The notes beneath the pieces are model-generated. The model was not told where the DNA came from. It saw only the letters and a program-made list of their open reading frames with translations, and searched no databases. A DNA stretch of 12,928 bases from Bacteroidaceae bacterium (GTDB lineage Bacteria; Bacteroidota; Bacteroidia; Bacteroidales; Bacteroidaceae), in contig JAQVXN010000024.1 of the NCBI GenBank assembly GCA_028709135.1, positions 1 through 12,928 on the forward strand. The letters are read 5' to 3'. Shown one piece after another: positions 1 to 7,300 of the stretch (the stretch's first letter is position 1; every line of letters begins with the position of its first letter). A program made the translations under genes and the position numbers.

Positions 1-39
1 ACTGCCGGATTTTTATAGGTTGGCGACCGGTCTCCCCCC
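1..39. other. High-GC upstream fragment of the foreign segment
   Basis: This short stretch belongs to the G+C-rich segment (positions 1 to about 236) and not to the Bacteroidales operon. It precedes the ATG of the GH15-like reading frame and carries an in-frame stop at 16-18, so that frame cannot begin further upstream than 19. I see no convincing Shine-Dalgarno sequence or promoter in it. Confidence 0.5.
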
Positions 40-236
40 ATGCGCACTCCGGGAGACCCCCATCAGGGTAGTTATCTGCCCATCTCCGGGTACGGGATCA
101 TCGGCAACCTCAGGGCGACGGCACTCGTGGGCCAGAACGGCTCCATTGACTGGTGCTGCCTCCCGCGTCTCGACAGTCCGAGCACCTTTGCCGCCATCCT
201 CGATGCCGGGCGCGGCGGACGGTTCTCGGTCTCGGA
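40..236 (+). CDS. Glycoside hydrolase family 15 (trehalase/glucoamylase-like) protein, N-terminal fragment
   Basis: About 65 residues of a protein's N-terminus are readable. They include YLPISGYGIIGNL, ALVGQNGSIDWCCLPRLDSP and FAAILDAGRGGRF. This pattern (YLPI-x-DYG-x-IG, then GSIDW-x-C-PR-x-DSP) is characteristic of the N-terminal domain found before the (alpha/alpha)6 barrel of bacterial GH15 proteins, which hydrolyse trehalose or alpha-glucans. The catalytic barrel is absent because the frame leaves homologous sequence at about 234-239 and stops at 271-273 inside out-of-frame tuf sequence. The start at 40 is the only ATG after the in-frame stop at 16-18, and it leaves a plausible 11-residue lead before YLPI. 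G+C is about 65% by hand count, much higher than the AT-rich DNA that follows. It is probably a piece of another organism's genome joined to this contig. The family call is firm; the exact substrate cannot be told. Confidence 0.75.
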
Positions 237-1214
237 GAGTATGAGACTGCAAAACGTCATTATGCACACGTAGATTGCCCGGGACATGCCGACTATGTTA
301 AGAACATGGTTACTGGTGCTGCCCAAATGGATGGTGCTATTATCGTAGTTGCAGCTACTGATGGTCCTATGCCTCAAACTCGTGAGCACATTCTGTTGGC
401 TCGTCAGGTAAACGTACCTCGTTTGGTTGTTTTCTTGAACAAGTGTGATATGGTTGAGGATGAAGAAATGCTCGAACTTGTCGAAATGGAAATGAAAGAG
501 TTGCTGGCAGCTTATGATTATGAAGAGGATACTCCTATTATTCGTGGTTCTGCACTTGGTGCTCTCAATGGCGTTGCCAAATGGGAAGACAAGGTAATGG
601 AACTGATGGATGCAGTAGATACTTGGATTCAAGAGCCTGTTCGTGATATTGAAAAACCTTTCTTGATGCCTGTTGAGGATGTATTCTCAATTACAGGTCG
701 TGGTACTGTAGCTACCGGTCGTATTGAAACTGGTAAAGTTAAAGTCGGTGATGAAGTTCAGATTCTTGGACTTGGCGAAAATAAAAAATCTGTTGTAACA
801 GGTGTTGAAATGTTCCGCAAAATTCTTGATGAAGGTGAAGCTGGCGATAACGTAGGTTTATTGCTCCGCGGTATTGATAAGGAAGAAGTTAAGCGCGGTA
901 TGGTAATTACCCATCCGGGAACAATTACTCCTCACTCTAAATTTAAGGCTTCGATCTACGTATTGAAGAAAGAAGAGGGTGGACGTCATACTCCATTCGG
1001 CAATAAATATCGTCCTCAGTTCTATCTTCGTACAATGGACTGCACCGGTGAAATTACTCTTCCAGAAGGAACTGATATGGTAATGCCGGGTGATAACGTT
1101 GAAATCACAGTCGAATTGATTTACCCTGTAGCTTTGAATACTGGTCTCCGTTTCGCTATCCGTGAAGGTGGTCGTACGGTTGGTTCTGGTCAGATTACAG
1201 AAATTCTTGACTAA
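237..1214 (+). CDS. tuf: Elongation factor Tu, 5'-truncated
   Basis: EF-Tu is the GTPase that carries aminoacyl-tRNA to the ribosomal A site. The recognisable sequence begins at EYETAKRHYAHVDCPGHADY and runs 325 codons to GGRTVGSGQITEILD and the stop. G3 (DCPGH, 273-287), G4 (NKCD, 438-449) and G5 (GSAL, 546-557) are present, as are the domain 2 stretch GRGTVATGRIETG and the domain 3 stretch GGRHTPFGNKYRPQFYLRT. Compared with a usual length near 394, about 68 N-terminal residues are missing, including the G1 P-loop GHVDHGKT and switch I RGITI. The missing part is replaced by out-of-frame high-GC GH15 DNA. A longer frame can be opened from an ATG at 153, but its first 28 codons are not EF-Tu. 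The sequence is closest in character to Bacteroidales EF-Tu. The real gene is presumably intact in the organism and cut here by a chimeric join. It heads the tRNA-Trp/secE/nusG/ribosomal cluster, as is usual in the phylum. Confidence 0.95.
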   Translation, partial: EYETAKRHYAHVDCPGHADYVKNMVTGAAQMDGAIIVVAATDGPMPQTREHILLARQVNVPRLVVFLNKCDMVEDEEMLELVEMEMKELLAAYDYEEDTPIIRGSALGALNGVAKWEDKVMELMDAVDTWIQEPVRDIEKPFLMPVEDVFSITGRGTVATGRIETGKVKVGDEVQILGLGENKKSVVTGVEMFRKILDEGEAGDNVGLLLRGIDKEEVKRGMVITHPGTITPHSKFKASIYVLKKEEGGRHTPFGNKYRPQFYLRTMDCTGEITLPEGTDMVMPGDNVEITVELIYPVALNTGLRFAIREGGRTVGSGQITEILD

Positions 1215-1238
1215 TTAAAAAGATTGTATAACGAATAA

Positions 1239-1277
1239 GAAGGAGGTTTCTCGTTTTTTTTGATGAGAGCCTCTTTT
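1239..1277 (+). terminator. Imperfect hairpin between tuf and tRNA-Trp (weak terminator or processing signal)
   Basis: The left arm (1239-1252) pairs with the right arm (1265-1277). There are 13 base pairs, three of them G-U wobbles, with one bulged T at 1248. The 12-nt loop contains a run of eight T. The 3' arm ends in TTTT, followed by ATA. It could be a weak intrinsic terminator after tuf, or a fold helping release of the tRNA just downstream. The short T-run and the wobbles make full termination doubtful. Confidence 0.35.
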
Positions 1278-1279
1278 AT

Positions 1280-1352
1280 ACGGAAGTAGCTCAGTTGGTA
1301 GAGCACCGGTCTCCAAAACCGGGCGTCGGGAGTTCGAGCCTCTCCTTCCGTG
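1280..1352 (+). tRNA. trnW: tRNA-Trp (anticodon CCA)
   Basis: A complete 73-nt cloverleaf can be folded by eye. The acceptor stem pairs ACGGAAG (1280-1286) with CTTCCGT (1345-1351). The D arm is GCTC/GAGC (1289-1292 and 1301-1304). The anticodon arm is CCGGT/ACCGG (1306-1310 and 1318-1322) around CTCCAAA, with anticodon CCA at 1313-1315. The variable loop is GCGTC. The T arm is GGGAG/CTCTC (1328-1332 and 1340-1344) with loop TTCGAGC. G1352 is the discriminator base, as expected for bacterial tRNA-Trp. The 3' CCA is not encoded, since CAA follows. It sits between tuf and secE, only 14 nt before secE, so it is likely cut from a common transcript. Confidence 0.97.
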
Positions 1353-1366
1353 CAAAATAGAGAATT

Positions 1367-1561
1367 ATGTTTAAGAAATTTATTAAATACTGTAAAGATT
1401 CTTACGAAGAATTGACTCATAAAACTACGTGGCCCACACGCAGCGAGTTAACACACAGCTCAGTGGTTGTATTGACAGCTTCCATAATCATTGCAATTGT
1501 TGTGTTTGCCATGGATGAGGTTTTTCGGTTCGTTATGACAACGGTATATCCCCACTATTAA
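1367..1561 (+). CDS. secE: Preprotein translocase subunit SecE
   Basis: SecE is the small essential subunit of the SecYEG channel in the inner membrane; it clamps and stabilises SecY. The 64-residue protein is the short form typical of most bacteria, with one membrane span in place of the three of enterobacterial SecE. An amphipathic N-terminal helix leads into the conserved turn TTWPTRSEL (residues 20-28). A single hydrophobic segment follows at about 33-58 (VVVLTASIIIAIVVFAM then a mixed stretch). The ATG at 1367 is the natural start; there is no Shine-Dalgarno sequence, as for its neighbours. The next in-frame TTG of nusG follows the stop directly, so secE and nusG are effectively contiguous. 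Confidence 0.95.
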   Translation: MFKKFIKYCKDSYEELTHKTTWPTRSELTHSSVVVLTASIIIAIVVFAMDEVFRFVMTTVYPHY

Positions 1562-1573
1562 TTGTTGACGAAA

Positions 1574-2116
1574 ATGGCTAGTACTGAATTAAATTGGTAT
1601 GTGCTTCGGGCAATTACAGGCAAGGAAGGCAAGGTTAAGGAATATATTGAGATGGAAATCAGTAATAAGACTTTGTCACCCTATGTAAAACAAGTGTTGA
1701 TACCGATGGAGAAAGTGCTTCAGACCCGCAATGGAAAACGTGTGGTGAAAGAGCGCAATATGATGTCTGGCTATGTACTAGTACAGGCTCAAATGGTAGG
1801 CGAGATTCCACTTGCTCTACGAAATACTCCAAACGTTGTTGGCATTTTGGGCGGGGTGGATAACCCTGCACCGTTACGTCAAGCCGAGGTGAACCGAATC
1901 TTGGGTAAGGCTGATGAATTTTCGGATGAAGGAGGCGAAATGCTTGTTCCATTCGTAGTTGGTGAAGCCGTTAAAGTTACTGAGGGTCCTTTTAGCGGAT
2001 TTTCCGGACTTGTTGATGAGGTCAACAACGAAAAGAAAAAGCTAACTGTTATGGTAAAGGTCTTCGGACGTAACACTCCGTTGGTCTTAGGTTTTATGCA
2101 AGTTGAGAGAGAGTAG
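1574..2116 (+). CDS. nusG: Transcription termination/antitermination protein NusG
   Basis: NusG binds the RNA polymerase clamp and, through its KOW domain, contacts Rho or ribosomal protein S10, linking transcription with termination or translation. The 180-residue protein has an NGN domain at about residues 7-115 (LNWYVLRAITGKEGKVKEYI, then GYVLVQAQM, then LRNTPNVVGILGG). A linker follows, then a KOW domain at about 126-176 (GEAVKVTEGPFSGFSGLVDEV). I chose the ATG at 1574 because family members begin a few residues before the WYVLRA motif. In-frame TTG codons at 1562 and 1565 would add only 3-4 residues and are less likely. No regulatory insertion of the kind seen in some NusG paralogues is present. 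The gene lies in its usual place between secE and rplK. Confidence 0.96.
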   Translation: MASTELNWYVLRAITGKEGKVKEYIEMEISNKTLSPYVKQVLIPMEKVLQTRNGKRVVKERNMMSGYVLVQAQMVGEIPLALRNTPNVVGILGGVDNPAPLRQAEVNRILGKADEFSDEGGEMLVPFVVGEAVKVTEGPFSGFSGLVDEVNNEKKKLTVMVKVFGRNTPLVLGFMQVERE

Positions 2117-2174
2117 AATATAATGTTACGTATAGCTACTCGCTCAATTTTAATGTATCAATATAATAAAAAAA

Positions 2175-2618
2175 ATGGCTAAAGAAGTTGCTGGAATAAT
2201 CAAATTACAGATTAAAGGCGGCGCTGCAAATCCCTCTCCTCCCGTAGGACCTGCATTAGGTTCCAAAGGATTGAACATCATGGATTTTTGCAAGCAGTTT
2301 AATGCTTTGACGCAAAGTAAGGCAGGAAAAATTTTGCCGGTCGTTATCACGTTTTATGGAGATAAGACTTTCACTTTTGTTGTTAAAACACCTCCTGCTG
2401 CAATTCAGCTTAAAGAAGCTGCCAAGTTGAAGAGCGGAAGCGCAGAGCCTAACAGAAACAAAGTTGCTGCGGTAACTTGGGATCAGGTTAAGGCGATAGC
2501 TGAGGATAAAATGTCGGATTTGAACTGCTTTACAGTAGAAAGTGCTATGAAGATGGTTGCAGGTACGGCAAGAAGTATGGGTATCACTGTTAAAGGTGAT
2601 TTTCCCGCTAATAAATAA
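2175..2618 (+). CDS. rplK: 50S ribosomal protein L11 (uL11)
   Basis: L11 binds the GTPase-associated region of 23S rRNA at the base of the L7/L12 stalk and helps factor-dependent GTP hydrolysis. The 147 residues are the usual length. The N-terminal domain carries the proline-rich NPSPPVGPALGSKGLNI (residues 19-35), whose Pro22/Pro23 lie where thiostrepton-resistance changes occur in other bacteria; both are wild type here. The C-terminal rRNA-binding domain (about 70-141) contains KLKSGSAEPNR and ends in ARSMGITVKG. A 58-nt gap separates it from nusG, and rplA starts 12 nt after its stop. The leader is A-rich (eight A before ATGGCT) with no Shine-Dalgarno sequence. Confidence 0.97.
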   Translation: MAKEVAGIIKLQIKGGAANPSPPVGPALGSKGLNIMDFCKQFNALTQSKAGKILPVVITFYGDKTFTFVVKTPPAAIQLKEAAKLKSGSAEPNRNKVAAVTWDQVKAIAEDKMSDLNCFTVESAMKMVAGTARSMGITVKGDFPANK

Positions 2619-2630
2619 ATCTTCAAGAAA

Positions 2631-3332
2631 ATGAGTAAACTGACAAAAAATCAAAAGTTGACTTCCGGGAAGATTGAAGCAGGAAAAGCCTATACCTTAT
2701 CGGAAGCATCAAAACTTGTGAAAGAAATAACAACAACGAAGTTTGATGCTTCGGTTGATGTTGATATCTGTTTAGGTGTTGACCCGCGCAAAGCGAATCA
2801 AATGGTTCGTGGAGTTGTTTCCTTACCACACGGAACTGGAAAACAGGTACGTGTTCTTTGTTTATGTACTCCGGATAAGGAGGCTGAGGCTAAAGAAGCT
2901 GGGGCTGACTACGTAGGTCTTGATGAGTACATCGAGAAGATTAAGAGTGGTTGGACTGATGTAGACGTTGTTATTACAATGCCTTCAGTGATGGGCAAGA
3001 TAGGACCTCTGGGCCGTATTCTCGGTCCTCGTGGCTTGATGCCTAACCCTAAGAGTGGCACAGTGACAATGGATGTAGCGAAGGCTGTTAGTGAGGTAAA
3101 ACAAGGAAAAATCGACTTTAAAGTTGATAAGAACGGTATTGTTCATACGTCAATCGGCAAAGTTAGTTTTGACGCAAATCAAATTGCAGATAATGCTCGC
3201 GCATTTATTTCTACAATTTTCAAATTGAAACCTGCTACAGCTAAAGGTACATATATGAAAAGTGTATTTATCTCCTCTACAATGAGCAAAGGTATCAAGA
3301 TTGACCCCAAGTCTATTGAGGATAAAAATTAA
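2631..3332 (+). CDS. rplA: 50S ribosomal protein L1 (uL1)
   Basis: L1 forms the mobile L1 stalk that guides deacylated tRNA out of the E site. In other bacteria it also represses its own operon by binding the mRNA. The 233-residue length is normal. The diagnostic motif GRILGPRGLMPNPKSGTVT spans residues 128-146, and the C-terminal stretch includes KGTYMKSVFISSTMSKGIKI. It follows rplK by 12 nt and precedes rplJ by only 6 nt, so the three are almost certainly on one mRNA. I could not pick out a convincing L1-type mRNA binding site in the nusG-rplK gap. Confidence 0.97.
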   Translation: MSKLTKNQKLTSGKIEAGKAYTLSEASKLVKEITTTKFDASVDVDICLGVDPRKANQMVRGVVSLPHGTGKQVRVLCLCTPDKEAEAKEAGADYVGLDEYIEKIKSGWTDVDVVITMPSVMGKIGPLGRILGPRGLMPNPKSGTVTMDVAKAVSEVKQGKIDFKVDKNGIVHTSIGKVSFDANQIADNARAFISTIFKLKPATAKGTYMKSVFISSTMSKGIKIDPKSIEDKN

Positions 3333-3338
3333 TGCAGC

Positions 3339-3857
3339 ATGAGAAAAGAAGATAAAACCGCGATTATCGTCAATTTGGGCGAGTTTATAAAGGAGTACCC
3401 GCATTTCTATTTAATTGACACTACAGGCCTGAATGCTGAGCAGACAACTTCATTCCGCCGTCTTTGTTTCAAACAGGAAATAAAAATGGTTGTTGTGAAA
3501 AATGCTCTTTTAGAAAAGGCTTTTGATGCTGCTGAAACTGATTTTACACCACTTTACGCTTCATTAAAAGGCACAACAGCTGTATTATTCACTCAAACGG
3601 CGAATGTACCGGCTAAGATGCTTAAGAAGAATGCTAAAACTGGCGTGAAAGGCCTTAAGGCTGCCTTTGTAGAAGGTGGTTTCTATGGCGCAGACCAGCT
3701 TGATACCCTCGCTGCTCTCAAGAGCAAGGGAGAAGTTATTGCAGACATTGTTGCGTTGCTGCAATCTCCAATCAAGAACGTTGTTTCTGCCCTCCAAAGT
3801 GGTGGCAACAATATTCATGGCGTCTTAAAGACGTTGGGCGAACGTCCCGAAAAATAA
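3339..3857 (+). CDS. rplJ: 50S ribosomal protein L10 (uL10)
   Basis: L10 is the stalk base that anchors L7/L12 dimers to the ribosome. The 172-residue protein has the normal N-terminal rRNA-binding domain, with a YLIDTTGLNAEQTTSFRR stretch near 24-41 and KMVVVKNALLEKAF near 49-62. Its long C-terminal helix (about 145-172, IKNVVSALQSGGNNIHGVL) is where L12 dimers dock. The start ATG lies 6 nt after the rplA stop. That is too little room for a separate L10-binding leader of the kind found upstream of rplJ in Escherichia coli. Confidence 0.96.
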   Translation: MRKEDKTAIIVNLGEFIKEYPHFYLIDTTGLNAEQTTSFRRLCFKQEIKMVVVKNALLEKAFDAAETDFTPLYASLKGTTAVLFTQTANVPAKMLKKNAKTGVKGLKAAFVEGGFYGADQLDTLAALKSKGEVIADIVALLQSPIKNVVSALQSGGNNIHGVLKTLGERPEK

Positions 3858-3892
3858 CAAATCAAATTCGTATAACATAAAATTAGAATAAA

Positions 3893-4267
3893 ATGGCAGA
3901 TATTAAAGCTATTGCTGAAGAATTGGTAAATTTGACAGTTAAGGAAGTTAATGAGTTGTGCACCGTTTTGAAAGAAGATTACGGAATTGAACCCGCTGCT
4001 GCAGCTGTTGCAGTTGCTGCTGGTCCTGCTGCAAGCGTTGAAGCTGCAGAAGAAAAAACTTCTTTTGATGTAATATTGAAGAGCGCTGGTGCTGCTAAAT
4101 TGCAGGTCGTAAAAGCTGTTAAAGAAGCTTGTGGACTTGGCTTGAAAGAAGCAAAAGATCTAGTTGATGCTGCTCCAAAGACCCTGAAAGAAGGCGTTTC
4201 TAAAGATGACGCTGAGGCTCTTAAGAAAGCAATCGAAGCTGCTGGTGCAGAGATCGAGATAAAGTAA
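3893..4267 (+). CDS. rplL: 50S ribosomal protein L7/L12 (bL12)
   Basis: L7/L12 is the multicopy stalk protein that recruits and activates translational GTPases such as EF-Tu and EF-G. The 124 residues comprise an N-terminal dimerisation domain (about 1-30), a flexible Ala/Val/Gly-rich hinge (about 34-53, AAAAVAVAAGPAASVEAAEE), and the globular C-terminal domain. The last contains KTSFDVIL and the factor-binding helix region KAVKEACGLGLKEAKDLVD. It lies 35 nt after rplJ. A 95-nt gap with a hairpin follows, fitting the need for several L12 copies per ribosome and far less RNA polymerase. Confidence 0.97.
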   Translation: MADIKAIAEELVNLTVKEVNELCTVLKEDYGIEPAAAAVAVAAGPAASVEAAEEKTSFDVILKSAGAAKLQVVKAVKEACGLGLKEAKDLVDAAPKTLKEGVSKDDAEALKKAIEAAGAEIEIK

Positions 4268-4291
4268 TTTACCTTTTAATTAAGGACTATA

Positions 4292-4326
4292 GTTAAGAAT
4301 CTTCTGGTAGAAGGTTCTTAACTTTT
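4292..4326 (+). terminator. Hairpin and short T-run between rplL and rpoB (putative attenuator)
   Basis: The inverted repeat is GTTAAGAA-T-CTTCT, loop GGT, AGAAG-G-TTCTTAAC at 4292-4322. This gives a 14-bp stem with a single T-G wobble, followed by TTTT (4323-4326) and then CTGTG. The short, interrupted T-run argues for partial termination. It sits in the 95-nt rplL-rpoB gap, where partial terminators are known in E. coli, so an attenuator role is a reasonable inference. A role as an RNase processing site is also possible. No clear TAnnTTTG-type promoter follows it. Confidence 0.6.
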
Positions 4327-4362
4327 CTGTGTTTATATAAAACTGCAACAAAATAATTATAA

Positions 4363-7300
4363 ATGGCTTCACAAGAAAACAACAAACGAATAAACTTTGC
4401 TTCCATTAAAAATCCTATGCCTTATCCGGATTTTTTGGATGTACAATTAAAGTCTTTTCGTGACTTTTTTCAGTTGGATACTCCTCCTGAAAAACGCAAG
4501 AATGACGGTTTGTATAAAGTTTTTAGCGAGAATTTTCCAATTACGGATACACGTAATAACTTTGTACTGGAATTCCTTGATTATTATATTGATCCGCCGC
4601 GTTACACAATTGAAGAATGCCTGATAAAAGGACTGACATATAGTGTCCCCCTAAAGGCGAAATTAAAACTTTATTGTACGGATCCAGACCATGAGGACTT
4701 TAATACTCAAATTCAAAATGTTTTCTTGGGCCCGATTCCATATATGACAAATAACGGCACTTTTATTATTAATGGTGCTGAACGTGTTGTTGTTTCTCAG
4801 TTGCATCGTTCTCCTGGAGTTTTCTTCGGATCGAGTATTCATGCAAATGGTACGCAGCTATATTCTGCTCGTATTATTCCTTTTAAAGGGTCTTGGATTG
4901 AGTTCGCAACTGATATTAATAATGTAATGTACGCTTATATTGATCGTAAGAAGAAATTGCCTGTTACGACGTTATTGCGTGCCATTGGTTTTGAAACTGA
5001 TAAGGATATTCTCGAAATTTTTGATTTGGCTGAAGAAGTTAAGGTTTCTAAAGTCGGTCTGAAAAAATACGTTGGTCGAAAATTAGCTGCCAGAGTTCTG
5101 AAAAGCTGGATAGAGGATTTCGTCGATGAAGATACGGGTGAAGTTGTTTCTATCGAGCGAAATGAAGTTATTTTGGATCGTGAAACGGAACTTGACGAGG
5201 AGAATATTAATAAAATTATAGATAGCGGTGAAAAGAAAATTCTTCTTCATCGTGAAACTGCCGGCGGATTGGATTTTTCAATAATATTTAATACGTTACA
5301 GAAAGATCCGAGTAATTCCGAAAAAGAAGCTGTACTTTATATTTACAGGCAGTTGCGTAATGCAGATCCTGCAGATGATGCCAGCGCAAGAGAAGTTATT
5401 AATAATTTGTTTTTCTCGGAGCGTCGCTATGATTTAGGTGAAGTAGGACGATACCGTATAAACAGAAAATTAGGTTTATCTACAGGTAGTGATGTTCGTG
5501 TTTTAACCAAAGAGGATATCATTGAGATTATCAAGTATCTGATACAATTGATAAATTCTAAGGCCCAGGTAGATGACATTGATCACTTAAGTAATCGTCG
5601 TGTTCGTACAGTTGGAGAACAATTGGCTAACCAGTTTTCTATTGGTTTGGCTCGAATGAGTAGAACAATACGAGAACGTATGAATGTTCGCGACAATGAG
5701 GTGTTCTCGCCAACGGAATTGATAAATGCAAAAACGGTTTCTTCTGTAATTAATTCGTTTTTTGGCGCAAATCCGTTGTCCCAATTCATGGATCAAACGA
5801 ATCCTTTGGCTGAGGTTACGCATAAACGTCGTCTTTCGGCCTTGGGACCTGGTGGTTTAACTCGTGAACGCGCTGGATTTGAAGTACGTGACGTACATTA
5901 TACTCATTATGGCCGTCTTTGCCCAATTGAATCTCCTGAAGGACCTAACATTGGTTTAATTTCTTCGCTTTGCGTATATGCTAAAATAAATGATTTAGGT
6001 TTTATTGAGACACCATATCGCGTTGTAAAAGATGCTAAAGTAGAATTAGATAATGACAGTGTTGTCTATATGACGGCAGAAGAGGAAGCAGGTAAAATTA
6101 TTGCTCAAGGCAACGCTCCCCTGAATGATGATGGCACTTTTATTCGCTCAAAAGTTAAATGCCGCCAAGATGCCGATTATCCTGTTACTGCTCCTGACCA
6201 AGTAGAATTGATGGATGTCGCTCCTCAACAAATAGCTTCTATTGCAGCTGCGCTAATTCCATTTTTGGAACATGATGATGCTCACCGAGCATTAATGGGT
6301 TCTAATATGATGCGTCAAGCAGTGCCTTTAATTACTAGTGAAGTTCCTATTGTTGGTACTGGAATTGAACGGCAAGTTTGTGAAGATTCGCGAACAATGA
6401 TTACTGCTGAAGGTGATGGCGTTATTGAATTTGCGGATGCTTCGAAAATAGTTATTCGTTACGATCGTACGGAAGACGAGGACTTTGTAAGCTTTGATAG
6501 TGCTGTTAAGGAATATTATTTACCGAAATTCCGCAGAACGAATCAATCGATGACGATTGACTTGCGCCCAATTTGTGTAAAAGGTCAACGCGTTAAAGCA
6601 AATGATATTTTGACGGAAGGTTATGCTACTGCAAATGGAGAACTTGCGTTAGGACGAAATCTGTTAGTGGCTTATATGCCATGGAAAGGATATAATTATG
6701 AGGATGCCATCGTTCTGAATGAACGTTTGGTTCGTGACGATATTTTGACTTCTGTACATGTTGATGAGTTTTCTTTAGCTGTACGTGAAACAAAACGTGG
6801 TGTTGAGGAGTTAACGAATGATATCCCCAATATTAGTGAAGACGCAACAAAGAATTTGGATGAGAGTGGTATCGTTCGTATTGGTGTTAGAGTAGAGCCA
6901 GGAGATATTCTGATTGGAAAAATTACGCCGAAGGGCGAGATTGATCCGTCCCCGGAAGAGAAACTTTTACGTGCTATTTTTGGAGATCGTGCAGGTGATG
7001 TAAAAGATGCATCATTAAAGGCCAATCCATCGCTTTCAGGTGTTGTGATTGATAAACGATTGTTTACTAAGGCTGTAAAAACTCGTTCAAGTCGTTCTGC
7101 AGATAAAGTTGAGCTACAAAAAGTTCAGGCAGAATTTGACTCTAAGGTAAATGAATTAAAAGATAGTTTAATTGAGAAGCTACTGGTTTTGACAAAAGAG
7201 AAGGTTTCACAAGGAATTAAGAATAATCTTGGTGAAATAACGATTCCAAAAGGCGTGAAATTCGCGAGAGCTGTTTTAAGCGGGTTAGACTATTCTTCTA

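Noticed and set aside
72..632. 186-codon open frame on the minus strand
   Set aside because: It crosses the chimeric junction and lies antisense to clear GH15 and tuf coding sequence. It has no recognisable motif.
40..1214. A true GH15-EF-Tu fusion protein
   Set aside because: The two parts are in different reading frames; the GH15 frame stops at 271-273. The EF-Tu part lacks its nucleotide-binding loop, so a functional fusion is not credible.
1263..1289. Eight-codon mini-ORF (MRASFIRK) downstream of AAGGAGG
   Set aside because: The spacing from AAGGAGG to this ATG is 16 nt, the motif is buried in a hairpin, and the frame runs into tRNA-Trp.
1562..1573. TTG start(s) for nusG directly after the secE stop
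   Set aside because: They are in frame but add only 3-4 unconserved residues. The ATG at 1574 matches the family's N-terminus.
3332..3355. Seven-codon overlapping ORF (MQHEKRR) at the rplA stop/rplJ start
   Set aside because: It arises by chance from the TAATG overlap, has no ribosome-binding signal, and the conserved rplJ start at 3339 explains the region.
5761..5844. Possible rifampicin-resistance substitutions in rpoB
   Set aside because: Asp477, His487 and Ser492 (E. coli 516, 526 and 531) are wild type. The other differences from E. coli look like ordinary phylum variation.
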